DNA from: DASXTB01 sp036505615
GTDB lineage: Bacteria; Acidobacteriota; UBA6911; JACQSX01
Assembly: GCA_036505615.1 (NCBI GenBank)
Contig: DASXTB010000489.1
Span: 1-13,638, forward strand
Direction of reading: 5' to 3'
DNA: 13,638 nt
The notes beneath the pieces are model-generated. The model was given only the letters and a program-made list of their open reading frames with translations. It was not told the origin of the DNA and did no database searches. The position numbers were made by a program, and so were the translations under genes. Below are positions 1 through 7,151 of this stretch, piece after piece. Within the stretch, counting starts at the first letter, position 1; every line of letters starts with the position of its first letter.

Positions 1-153
1 AACAGCGGCATTTACTGAATACCAGATCCATTGCTTCTCCCTCCTGGATTGTACGATATGCGCCTGCTTGAGTTTGAAGATTATTTGGAAACGGAGCCCG
101 GAATCAGCCGCAATGGACCTCGCCCGCGAAAGGGTGTCTCAAAACCGATGAAA

Positions 154-180
154 CCACGGGGAACACTGGGAACACGGGGA
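154..180 (+). repeat. 9-bp degenerate tandem repeat (ACACGGGGA, 3 units)
   Basis: Three consecutive 9-bp units with consensus MCACKGGGA occupy this interval without gaps: CCACGGGGA, ACACTGGGA and ACACGGGGA. It is intergenic and one of several short-unit arrays in the window. No function is evident. Confidence 0.6.
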
Positions 181-239
181 TTTAAGGATTCCTTTATCAA
201 CAAGATGTACTGCCAATTTCGAAAGCCCTCGTAGTCCCC

Positions 240-281
240 GTTCTCGTTATCGTGGTCGTGGACGTAGACGTGAACGTAGAC
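240..281 (+). repeat. 6-bp degenerate tandem repeat (GTGGAC type, 7 units)
   Basis: Seven uninterrupted hexamers follow the pattern GTNNNC, with GTGGAC and GTAGAC the commonest forms. The same hexamer family reappears near the right edge of the window (13290-13349 inverted, 13434-13505 direct). Because the unit is a multiple of three it translates to Val-Asp runs in one frame, which I treat as spurious. Confidence 0.7.
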
Positions 282-363
282 GCTTTATGTCTCAACGAAG
301 TCATTGGAACAAAGTTCGCCATGAATAATCCGGGCTCGTTGAGGGGAGGAGGGAATAATCTTC

Positions 364-1245
364 TCAGGCCACGTTTGCTTCGTGCTTCTTGGCTTCTTTC
401 TTGCCCAGATCGGTCAGCGCCCAGTCTGCGGCGAAGGTCTCCTGAATCCTCTTCACCACTTTTGGGTCTCGGACGACGACGCCCAGTTCCCGCCGTGCGT
501 CCAGTTCCGCCTTCTTCAGGCTCTGGCTGCCGACGAATACCTGCCGTCCATCGCGAACGATGACGCGCGCATGCAACCGCTTGCCGGGATATTTTTCCAC
601 GGCGATGCCGGCGCCGCGTTTGCCGAGGCGGCCGATAATCTTTATCTCGACGCCCGCCTTAGCCCGTTCATGCAGTAGGCGAATCATTTTCGAGTCCATC
701 GCCTTCAGATCGTAAACCAGCAGTTGCTTGCGCGCTCCTTTGATGAAGGCCGTAAGCTGCTGCCTGGCGTTCAAGGGACTGACAATGAAGGTTGCCAGAC
801 CGGGTGTGTAAGGCTGCCGGGTGGCATCCGCTTCGAATAACTTGATTGCTTCCTCCACCAGCCTTTTATTCTTAGTCGCGATGCCAAAGCTTCGGCTGTG
901 CTCGATATCCAAGTGCGTGAAGTTGAACGCCAGTAGGAACAGCAACCGGCGGTCGATGATCATCATTTTGTCATGATAGCGGAGCAGATCGTCGTCTGTC
1001 CGCGCCACGGTGACACCCGACTCCAAAAGACTGAGCTCGAGCTTTCGCAGGGACTTCTCTCCTTCCCCATTGGTATGCGCGATCAGGGCATGCACCTTCA
1101 CCCCGCGCGAAACTGCGGCCTTGAGAGCTCGTTCGAGCGCGCGATGGTCAAAACGAAAGATTGCGATCTGGATGGTTTTAGCGGCGCGGTTGAGCCCGGC
1201 GACCAGCGGCCCAACTCCGTCGTCAGGCTGCAGCAGTACTTTCAT
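364..1245 (-). CDS. Phospholipase D-like protein with two HKD motifs
   Basis: A 293-residue protein of the phospholipase D superfamily, whose members cut or transfer phosphodiester bonds in lipids or nucleic acids through a paired His-Lys-Asp site. The first motif is H91-D-K93 with D98, intact. The second is H225-A-R227 with D232, followed by a conserved VGSQSL segment, so its lysine is replaced by arginine. An RREGV-like segment and a DW near the C-terminus also match small bacterial PLD-like proteins. No signal peptide or membrane helix is apparent, so a cytosolic location is likely. The ATG at 1243-1245 is preceded by AAGGA at a good distance. The gene is divergent from the Ppx gene across about 207 bp. 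The substrate cannot be told, and the changed second motif leaves activity uncertain. Confidence 0.85.
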   Translation of the reverse strand: MKVLLQPDDGVGPLVAGLNRAAKTIQIAIFRFDHRALERALKAAVSRGVKVHALIAHTNGEGEKSLRKLELSLLESGVTVARTDDDLLRYHDKMMIIDRRLLFLLAFNFTHLDIEHSRSFGIATKNKRLVEEAIKLFEADATRQPYTPGLATFIVSPLNARQQLTAFIKGARKQLLVYDLKAMDSKMIRLLHERAKAGVEIKIIGRLGKRGAGIAVEKYPGKRLHARVIVRDGRQVFVGSQSLKKAELDARRELGVVVRDPKVVKRIQETFAADWALTDLGKKEAKKHEANVA

Positions 1246-1426
1246 GGAAGGTTCCTTAGGGCCTCAGGAGGGAAAGTTGACTGTATGGAAACTTTTCGCT
1301 CGATGTCGATATTGCCCGAACCACCTGCGCTCTCGTGGAAGGACATCAATTGCTGCACGCTCAAGAAGGTTATGCCCATTGTGTTTTCAAGTCAAGGCAG
1401 GGAAACTGGGGTTTCGGCCGCTATCT

Positions 1427-1435
1427 TGGTAGAAT
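1427..1435 (+). promoter_or_regulatory. Candidate extended -10 promoter for the ppx-ppk genes
   Basis: TGGTAGAAT matches an extended -10 element (TGn then TAGAAT). It lies 17 bp before the ATG at 1453, with a GAGAGG ribosome binding site in between. No good -35 box is visible. The predicted transcript start would leave a very short leader. This is inference from motif only. Confidence 0.3.
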
Positions 1436-1452
1436 TTAGAGAGGTTTTCAAT

Positions 1453-3021
1453 ATGGCTGAAGCCGTCAGTGCCGCCGTCAGTTCCGTCATTGCCGCCCTG
1501 GACATAGGTTCCAGCGCCATTCGCATGGTAATTGCGGAGGTTGACAGCCAGGGGAACGTGCGTGATCTGGAGAATGTGTCCAAAGGGGTGTCGTTGGGCA
1601 AAGACGTCTTTACCGACGGACACATCGGCGAGCAGACCATTCAGGCTGCCTGCGAAACCCTTCGCAGCTTCAAACAAACGATGGACATGTACGGTGTGAA
1701 GCGCTACCGCGCCGTGGCTACCAGCGCCGTGCGCGAGGCCGTGAATACAGATACATTCCTGGATCGGGTCTTCCTGCGCACGGGGCTGGACGTAGAAGTG
1801 ATCGATGGCCCCGAAGAGAATCGCCTGACCCTTTTGGCGGTAAACAATATTCTGGGGGACGAGTTGAAAGCTGGCAACAAGGAGGCGCTGCTGATCGAGG
1901 TGGGAGGCGGCAGCGCTGATATTTCAGTGATCCACAACGGCGGCCCCGTCTATGCGGGGACTTATCCGCTGGGGGCCCTGCGGCTCCGTCAGTCGCTGGC
2001 CGGGGTGGATGGCGGTCACCAGCACCACCTGGCTGTTTTGGATCGACACATATTCAACGTTCTGGAAACGATGCGGCGCTCGGTTCCCTTCGGCAAGATT
2101 TCGCACGTTGTCGCCGCCGGGGGGGACGTTCGCTTCGCGGCCCGCCAGTTGCAGGGAAACGTGCAGCCCCTGCACATCGTCCCGCGCGAGGAATTCCTCC
2201 GCTGCTGCCAGGAGATCTCACGATACGAGGAGGACGAGCTGGTTAAGCGCTATCACGTTTCCTACGTGGAAGCAGAAACTCTGGGGCCGGCGCTCCGGGT
2301 GTACAAGCAAATAGTGGAAAGAACCTCGGCTCAGACGGTTATCATTCCCAGCGCCAATATAAGACAGGGGTTGCTGCTGGACATGGTCCGCACGGACCGG
2401 AGAAGGGGGCTTGAAGAACTTTCCCAGCAGGTACTTAGTTCCGCGCGCGAGCTGGCCCGCAAGTTTCAGACCGACGAGGCGCACGCCAATCACGTGGCGA
2501 TGCTGGCAGTCCGGATGTTCGACCAGCTGCGCCCGGTGCATGGCCTGGATGATTCTTCGCGCATGCTCTTGGAGGCGGCTGCGGTTTTGCACGACATCGG
2601 CCTGTTTGTTAACTCCCGGGAGCATCATAAGCATTCACAATACCTGATCGTCAGCTCAGAGATTTTCGGCTTGAGCGCGCACGAGGCAGATCTGGTAGGA
2701 AACATTGCGCGCTATCACCGCCGCGCCATGCCTCAGCGGAGCCATCCAAGTTACAGAGGTCTCGACGCAGAAGAAAGGATGAAGGTTTGTAAACTGGCGG
2801 CCATGCTGCGACTTGCCAACGCGCTCGACAAGGACCACGCGCAGAAAGTTGAAAAAGTGGATCTAGAAATTAAGGACGATGAAGTCTTGCTGCGCGTCTT
2901 TACTCAGAAGGATGTAGACCTCTCGATAGAACGGCTGACACTGCAGGCCAAGACCGATCTGTTCGAAGAAATTTATGGCAAACGAGTCGCTTTCCAGCAG
3001 ATTTCCAGAAGCCAAGGTTGA
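1453..3021 (+). CDS. ppx: Exopolyphosphatase / GppA-type phosphatase with C-terminal HD domain
   Basis: A 522-residue protein of the Ppx/GppA family, which release phosphate from polyphosphate or convert pppGpp to ppGpp in the cytosol. The ASKHA-fold part covers roughly residues 12-312: phosphate-binding loop D17-I-G19-S20, the ATSAVREAVN motif (89-98), the IDGPEE segment with the candidate catalytic Glu at 121/122, and EVGGGSAD (149-156). Residues about 325-515 form an HD domain with H347, H380-D381 and H391/H392/H394. The frame is open far upstream (from 973), but family homology starts only after the ATG at 1453, which has GAGAGG ahead of it. The phosphate loop reads DIGSSA where the family usually has DIGSNS. 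The stop lies inside ppk (47-bp overlap), pointing to one operon. Ppx versus GppA activity cannot be separated from sequence alone. Confidence 0.9.
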   Translation: MAEAVSAAVSSVIAALDIGSSAIRMVIAEVDSQGNVRDLENVSKGVSLGKDVFTDGHIGEQTIQAACETLRSFKQTMDMYGVKRYRAVATSAVREAVNTDTFLDRVFLRTGLDVEVIDGPEENRLTLLAVNNILGDELKAGNKEALLIEVGGGSADISVIHNGGPVYAGTYPLGALRLRQSLAGVDGGHQHHLAVLDRHIFNVLETMRRSVPFGKISHVVAAGGDVRFAARQLQGNVQPLHIVPREEFLRCCQEISRYEEDELVKRYHVSYVEAETLGPALRVYKQIVERTSAQTVIIPSANIRQGLLLDMVRTDRRRGLEELSQQVLSSARELARKFQTDEAHANHVAMLAVRMFDQLRPVHGLDDSSRMLLEAAAVLHDIGLFVNSREHHKHSQYLIVSSEIFGLSAHEADLVGNIARYHRRAMPQRSHPSYRGLDAEERMKVCKLAAMLRLANALDKDHAQKVEKVDLEIKDDEVLLRVFTQKDVDLSIERLTLQAKTDLFEEIYGKRVAFQQISRSQG

Positions 3022-5116
3022 GGTTCCTGATCCACGCTTCTTCATCAACCGCGAATTGAGCTTGCTGGAATTCAACGAACGGGTCTTTCAGGAGGGCATG
3101 GACCCTGAGACTCCCCTGCTGGAGCGCTTGCGTTTTTTTTGCATTGTACTGTCAAACCTGGATGAGTTTTTCATGGTGCGCGTTGCGCGCCTTAAAAGCC
3201 GCATCGAGGGCCGCGAGCCTTCTCACTGCCCCACGGGCATGTCTCACCGGGAGCAGTTTCAGCGAGTTTCCGCAGCTGCGCACACTCTGATTGACCAGGT
3301 GTACCGCGGCCTCAGAGGACTACTTCGGCAGCTGCGCCAGGCCGGAATTAAAGTGGTACCCTTGAAAAGCCTGTCTCCCCCTCAGAAGCAGTTCGTCGCG
3401 GAGAAATTTGAAAACGAGATTTTTCCCGTCCTTACCCCGCTGGCTGTCGACAACGCTCATTCATTTCCGCCGCTCTTGAATCTTACCTTAAACCTGGCAG
3501 TGCGGCTTCGTTCCCACCAGCACGATAACCTGCTGGCAGTGGTGCAGGTGCCGTCAGCGCTCCCCCGGTTGTTGGAAATTCCCTCGCGAAAGGGGAAGCA
3601 GTTTGTATTGCTGGAAGAAATCATCGCGGCCAATGTGAAGGAGTTGTTCCGCGGTCATCAGATTATTGAGACCGGAACGTTTCGGATCACCCGCGACGCC
3701 GATCTCGAACTCGACGACGAAGGCGCCGAAGATTTTATTCATGCGGTCGAGGAAGAACTGCGCAAGCGCCGCAGTAATGAGCCGGTTCGGTTAGAAATAA
3801 AGAGCTCCATCAGCACACAGTTGCGCAGAACACTGCAGCAACATCTGGGTTTGAGCAGGACCGACGTCTATCGGGTTCACGGGCCTTTGGATCTGCGGGG
3901 CTTGGCGCCGCTGTGCGACCTCTCCGGGTATGAAGCGTTGCGGTATCCGCCGCTGCGTCCCATACTGTTGCCGCAATTGATCGAACAAGAGGATATATTC
4001 AGCGTAGTTGCGCAGCAGGATCTGCTCTTTCACCATCCCTATGATTCATACGAGCCGATAGTGAATTTTGTGCGACAGGCGGGTGCAGATTCTAACGTCC
4101 TGGCCATCAAACAAACGCTGTATCGCACCAATGAGGATTCACCCGTCGTGCGGGCGCTCGAGACCGCCGCGTTGAATGGAAAACAGGTCACCGTGCTGGT
4201 GGAGCTGACTGCCAGGTTCGATGAAGAGCGAAATATCACCTGGGCGCGGCAACTGGAAAAAGCTGGCGCTCATGTGATCTACGGGCTGGCGGGGCTGAAG
4301 ACGCATTCGAAGATTCTTCTCGTGGTCAGGAGAGATCCGGAGGGCATCCGGCGTTATGTGCATATGAGCACAGGAAACTATAACGATCGCACGGCGCGGC
4401 AGTACACCGACATAGGCCTGCTGACTGCGCGGCACGAGATAGGGTCGGATGCGTCGGGTTGTTTTAACGCCATTACGGGATTCAGCGACCCTCCTAGTTA
4501 CCAGCGCCTGACGATGGCTCCGCTGGGGCTGCGGGAAAAAATCCTTTTCCTCATAGAACGGGAAACGGCGCGGGCGCGCGAAGGCCAGCGAAGCCTGATT
4601 CGGGCCAAAATGAACGCATTAATTGACGTGCCCATCATCCTGGCGCTCTACGAAGCTTCCCAGGCGGGAGTAAGCATTGATCTATGCGTACGGGGGATCT
4701 GTGTACTGCGTCCGGATCTGCCTCGAATCAGCGAGAACATCCGGGTCATCAGCATTGTTGATCGCTTTCTCGAGCACAGCCGCATTTTTCACTTCCACAA
4801 TGGCGGCAGCAACGAGGTTTACTTGAGCAGCGCCGACTGGATGCCGCGCAATCTGGACAGGCGGGTGGAACTGTGGTTTCCGGTTGAATCCAAAGAAGCC
4901 AGGAAGAAAGTGCTGCAGACACTGGACATTATTTTCAGCGACAACGTGAAGGCCAGGGTGCTTCAGCGGGACGGCAGCTATGTCCGGCGCAAACCAGAGC
5001 CCGAAGAAGAGCACATTCGGTCCCAGTATGCTCTTTATGAGAGGGCAAAGCATCAGTACGAACAACAGATGCGGGAATTTCATTTTCAATTGCGGCCCAT
5101 TGAATCCAGGGAGTGA
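2975..5116 (+). CDS. ppk1: Polyphosphate kinase 1
   Basis: A 713-residue PPK1, the usual family length, which reversibly transfers the terminal phosphate of ATP onto polyphosphate and works at the inner membrane or in the cytosol. The N-terminal domain begins with RFFINRELSLLEFN (about 21-34). The middle domain spans about 130-320 and the two PLD-like C-terminal domains about 335-700. The phosphorylated histidine is H444 in GLKTHSK, and the second active-site histidine is H601 in EHSRIFHFHNG. HMSTGNYND and the GIC-LRP segments are also typical. The ATG at 2975 sits inside the end of ppx, with only a weak GAAGAA ahead, so translational coupling is likely. A run of eight T at 3133-3140 is intact in frame but prone to slippage or sequencing error. 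Downstream lies a repeat element, then sixA. Confidence 0.97.
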   Translation: MANESLSSRFPEAKVEVPDPRFFINRELSLLEFNERVFQEGMDPETPLLERLRFFCIVLSNLDEFFMVRVARLKSRIEGREPSHCPTGMSHREQFQRVSAAAHTLIDQVYRGLRGLLRQLRQAGIKVVPLKSLSPPQKQFVAEKFENEIFPVLTPLAVDNAHSFPPLLNLTLNLAVRLRSHQHDNLLAVVQVPSALPRLLEIPSRKGKQFVLLEEIIAANVKELFRGHQIIETGTFRITRDADLELDDEGAEDFIHAVEEELRKRRSNEPVRLEIKSSISTQLRRTLQQHLGLSRTDVYRVHGPLDLRGLAPLCDLSGYEALRYPPLRPILLPQLIEQEDIFSVVAQQDLLFHHPYDSYEPIVNFVRQAGADSNVLAIKQTLYRTNEDSPVVRALETAALNGKQVTVLVELTARFDEERNITWARQLEKAGAHVIYGLAGLKTHSKILLVVRRDPEGIRRYVHMSTGNYNDRTARQYTDIGLLTARHEIGSDASGCFNAITGFSDPPSYQRLTMAPLGLREKILFLIERETARAREGQRSLIRAKMNALIDVPIILALYEASQAGVSIDLCVRGICVLRPDLPRISENIRVISIVDRFLEHSRIFHFHNGGSNEVYLSSADWMPRNLDRRVELWFPVESKEARKKVLQTLDIIFSDNVKARVLQRDGSYVRRKPEPEEEHIRSQYALYERAKHQYEQQMREFHFQLRPIESRE

Positions 5117-5134
5117 GCACGTGTGAAACGCGAA

Positions 5135-5400
5135 GCAGGAGGCGGGAAGCAGGAGGCAGGAAGCAGCAGGCAGGAAGCAGGAGGCAGGAAGCAGGGGGCA
5201 GGAGGCAGGAAGCCGGGAGGAAATCGTCATTGGTCAATGGTCATTAGTTATTGGTCAATTCTAATGACGGGATGACAAACACGATTGATGCTGTTCCTGC
5301 GTCCTGCTTCCCGCCTCCTGCTTCCTGCCTGCTGCTGCCTCTTGCCTCCTGCTTCCTGCCTCCTGCGTCCGGCCTCCTGCCGCCTGCCTCCTGCTTCCTC
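5135..5400 (+). repeat. Heptamer-armed inverted element, copy 1 (between ppk and sixA)
   Basis: Three parts. The left arm (5135-5218) is exactly twelve 7-bp units of consensus GCAGGAR. The core (5219-5295, 77 bp) is unique apart from six degenerate GTCAWTG heptamers at 5226-5267, and includes two ATTGGTCAAT copies 21 bp apart and an inverted pair GTCATT/AATGAC. The right arm (5294-5400) is the same arm heptamer inverted (YTCCTGC), six units, a 3-base shift at 5336-5338, then eight more and a partial one. The two arms are complementary, so either strand could fold into a long imperfect hairpin with the core as loop. It fills the whole 320-bp ppk-sixA gap. Open frames across it, giving PPASC-like or QEAGG-like peptides, are repeat artefacts. 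Confidence 0.9.
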
Positions 5401-5436
5401 AAGTCCGGCCTGCCTGGTGAATCGAATGGAGGGTTC

Positions 5437-5928
5437 ATGATTATCTACCTTGTCCGGCATGCGATTGCCCAAGAGGCTGCCTCCTGGCAGGAGAAAGACG
5501 AAACCCGGCCACTGACGCGAGAGGGTATGGAGAAGATGCGCGAGATCGCCGCCGGGCTTTCTGTCGTGGTTAGCGGCTTTGATCAAATCTGCACTAGTCC
5601 TCTGATCAGAGCTCGCCAAACGGCCGAGATCCTGGCGCAGCAGTTCAAGTCCAGAGGAGATCTTCTTGTCTGGGAGGAATTAGTTCCGGGCGCGAAGCCG
5701 CACAGCTTGGAGAAGAAATTGACATCATTGGATGTGCCTGTCGTGGCGTTGGTGGGACATGAACCCCACCTTGGGTATGTGATGTCTTATTTTCTGACAG
5801 GAAAGGAAAATATTCTACGGCCGGATTTTAAGAAGGCCGGAGTTTGCTGCATGGAGTACGACGGATCTCTGCCGGCCACACTGCTTTGGTTCATCCCCCC
5901 GAAGATCAGTAGAACAATGAAGCGGTGA
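5437..5928 (+). CDS. sixA: SixA-type phosphohistidine phosphatase
   Basis: A 163-residue histidine-phosphatase-superfamily protein, close in length to Escherichia coli SixA (161), which removes phosphate from phosphohistidine in cytosolic phosphotransfer proteins. The catalytic R7-H8 lies in LVRHA near the N-terminus. SPLIRARQTAE (54-64) carries the second arginine (R58), and ALVGHEPHLG carries the second histidine (H108). The ATG at 5437 has GGAGGG just ahead, and all family homology begins there, although the frame stays open back through the repeat. Ppk and Ppx genes are common neighbours of SixA-like phosphatases. Here the gene is closely bracketed by two inverted copies of a repeat element, the second starting 12 bp after the stop. 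The true substrate is unknown. Confidence 0.88.
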   Translation: MIIYLVRHAIAQEAASWQEKDETRPLTREGMEKMREIAAGLSVVVSGFDQICTSPLIRARQTAEILAQQFKSRGDLLVWEELVPGAKPHSLEKKLTSLDVPVVALVGHEPHLGYVMSYFLTGKENILRPDFKKAGVCCMEYDGSLPATLLWFIPPKISRTMKR

Positions 5929-5939
5929 GGCGGGAAAAA

Positions 5940-6314
5940 GCAGGAAGCAGGGGGCAGGAGGCAGGAGGCAGGGGGCAGGAAGCAGGAAACAGGAGGCAGG
6001 AGGCAGGGAGCAGGAGGCAGGAAGCAGCAAGCAGGAAGCAGGAGGCAGGAGACAGGGGGCAGGAAGCAGGAGGCAGGAGGCAGGAAGCAGGAGGCAGGAA
6101 GCAGGAGGCAGGAGGCAGGAAGCAGGAGGCAGGAAGCAGCAGGCAGGAGGGAGGAGGCAGGAACAGCATCATTCGTGTTTGTCATCCGTCATTAGGATTG
6201 ACCCATAACTAACGACGATTGACCAATGACGATTTCCTCCCTGCCTCCTGCTTCCTGCCTCCTGCCTCCTGCTTGCTGCTTCCTGCCTCCTGCTTCCTGC
6301 CTCCTGCCTCCTGT
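5940..6314 (-). repeat. Heptamer-armed inverted element, copy 2 (downstream of sixA)
   Basis: The same element as at 5135-5400 but reversed. On the plus strand, 5940-6163 is 32 consecutive 7-bp units of consensus GCAGGAR, unbroken in phase. The core (6162-6237) follows, and then eleven inverted units (YTCCTGC) at 6238-6314. Reverse-complemented, the core matches copy 1 with five substitutions and one single-base gap in 77 positions by eye, including the internal GTCAWTG heptamers. The unit number differs strongly between copies (12 and about 14, against 11 and 32), so the arms vary in length while the core is conserved. The arm ends about 38 bp before the start of the next gene. Confidence 0.9.
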
Positions 6315-6351
6315 CAATACGGGCACTTCAGTGAACATACAGAGGAGTCAA

Positions 6352-6801
6352 TTGCTGAACAGTTGGAAATTGATGCTCACCATCCATTTGGCGTCGTACG
6401 GCTCGTTCCTCCTCCTTACTTTGTATTTCCTAAGTGGCGGCGAGGGTTCCTATGTCCCATTTATCATATTTTGGGGATGGGCCGCTTTGCCCTTTGCGTT
6501 GGACCCAAACACGCCCGCATTTCTATTCCCGCCGATTCTTCAAACACTAATCTACGCCGGCATTTGGGTGGTGGCGCGTTCTGGGAGAATCTCTTCACCA
6601 GTCCTCAACGCCCTCCCTCTCTTGCACGTTGCAGGTTCGATCATCTCTTTCTATAAACTCTCTTTTGGCCATAGAGATTTGACCTCCACATTCGGGGGGA
6701 CTGTATTTTATTTGGTGTCGTACCTTGTACCTACTGTGTTGCTGGTCGTGTATTGGGTTGTTTACTTGCGGACGGCGCGAACCGAACCAACGGGATGCTG
6801 A
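6352..6801 (+). CDS. Small hypothetical integral membrane protein (about 5 helices)
   Basis: I do not recognise this 149-residue protein. It has five hydrophobic stretches, around residues 10-27, 34-50, 58-76, 86-103 and 118-140, ending in a basic tail (YLRTARTE), so an inner-membrane location is likely. The frame is open back to 6226, but that part is only repeat (PPASC peptides). I chose the TTG at 6352 because AGAGGAG lies four bases ahead and it adds a lysine before the first helix. An ATG at 6373 or a GTG at 6331 are alternatives. It follows directly after the second repeat element, so its promoter is either inside or upstream of that element. The next gene converges on it. Confidence 0.6.
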   Translation: MLNSWKLMLTIHLASYGSFLLLTLYFLSGGEGSYVPFIIFWGWAALPFALDPNTPAFLFPPILQTLIYAGIWVVARSGRISSPVLNALPLLHVAGSIISFYKLSFGHRDLTSTFGGTVFYLVSYLVPTVLLVVYWVVYLRTARTEPTGC

Positions 6802-6807
6802 AAAACT

Positions 6808-6827
6808 CACCGCGAAGACCGCGAATG
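6808..6827. repeat. Fragment of 9-bp CCGCGAAGA repeat
   Basis: CACCGCGAAGACCGCGAATG holds about two units of the 9-bp motif CCGCGAAGA. The same motif forms the terminator stem-loop at 10038-10067. It lies just after the membrane-protein stop codon. Confidence 0.45.
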
Positions 6828-6856
6828 CCTCTCCTGATCAACTCCCGCTAAATCGG

Positions 6857-6873
6857 TGCATCCGCTTGATGCA
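6857..6873. other. Small perfect hairpin between convergent genes
   Basis: TGCATC and GATGCA form a perfect 6-bp stem around a 5-base loop (CGCTT). It sits between two convergent genes, where a terminator is expected, but no T-run follows on either strand, so a terminator role is only possible. Confidence 0.3.
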
Positions 6874-6892
6874 GGGGGAGTCTTAACCGTGA

Positions 6893-7144
6893 CTAGAGGA
6901 AACCGCCACCCAGGAAAAGCCGGAACAGGGCCACGACGATAACTCCCAGAGAAAGCACTGTACCAGCAATCCCGAGCGACTTTCCGACACTCCTGTGCGC
7001 GCTGACGCGGCTGAAAACCAGGCCAACGAGCGCCAAAGGAATGGATGTAATCCAGTTAGTCCACCCCAGCAGCGGGATCAGGCCGACAAGCAAGCATACT
7101 CCCCCTGCCAAGCCGAATATAATCCCCAGTACGCCGGTAATCAT
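6893..7144 (-). CDS. Small DUF4190-like membrane protein
   Basis: An 83-residue protein with two long hydrophobic segments: residues about 2-22 (glycine-rich) and 24-42, which may be one hairpin, then about 52-78. A short polar stretch, RVSAHRSVGKSLG, lies between them. The pattern of GIIFG-LAGG followed by a hydrophilic turn and a second GIAG-VLS helix resembles DUF4190-type small membrane proteins; their function is unknown. The open frame extends to 7246, but the extension is polar, cysteine-rich and overlaps the divergent aminotransferase gene. I therefore chose the ATG at 7144, eight bases after an extended -10 motif. No ribosome binding site is present, consistent with a leaderless transcript. 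Confidence 0.65.
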   Translation of the reverse strand: MITGVLGIIFGLAGGVCLLVGLIPLLGWTNWITSIPLALVGLVFSRVSAHRSVGKSLGIAGTVLSLGVIVVALFRLFLGGGFL

Positions 7145-7151
7145 CGACGGG

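Larger units (their letters stand above)
1..363. other. Left-edge stretch without a supported gene
   Basis: I see no convincing coding region here. Short open frames exist, such as one from about 31 to 234, but they have no recognisable motif, no clear ribosome binding site, and run through repeats. The stretch holds a 9-bp tandem repeat (154-180) and a 6-bp tandem repeat (240-281). The rest is featureless to my reading. The end of a gene lying further left cannot be excluded: one frame is open from base 2 to about 151. Confidence 0.5.

Noticed and set aside
31..234. 67-residue plus-strand open frame
   Set aside because: No motif, no good ribosome binding site, and its C-terminal half crosses the 9-bp repeat.
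252..563. 103-residue plus-strand open frame beginning with Val-Asp repeats
   Set aside because: It starts in the hexamer repeat and continues antisense to the PLD-like gene.
973..1452. Upstream extension of the ppx frame
   Set aside because: It overlaps the PLD-like gene in antisense, has no homology pattern, and the ATG at 1453 has a good ribosome binding site where the family homology begins.
3133..3140. Run of eight T in ppk as a frameshift or pseudogene sign
   Set aside because: The frame stays open with PPK1 motifs on both sides, so the gene is intact as given.
5244..5619. Minus-strand open frames through the heptamer element and sixA, with Gly-Gly-Arg-Gln-Glu-type peptides
   Set aside because: A 7-bp unit without stops gives open frames in several phases. 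The peptide is pure repeat and the rest is antisense to sixA.
5787..6212. Open frames of 70-130 residues on both strands with LPPASC or RQEAGG repeats
   Set aside because: They are translations of the GCAGGAR array in three frames, with no coding signal outside the repeat. Similar peptides in databases would likely be annotation artefacts.
5135..6314. CRISPR array
   Set aside because: Units are 7 bp, contiguous and without unique spacers. This is a simple tandem repeat, not repeat-spacer architecture, and no cas genes are present.
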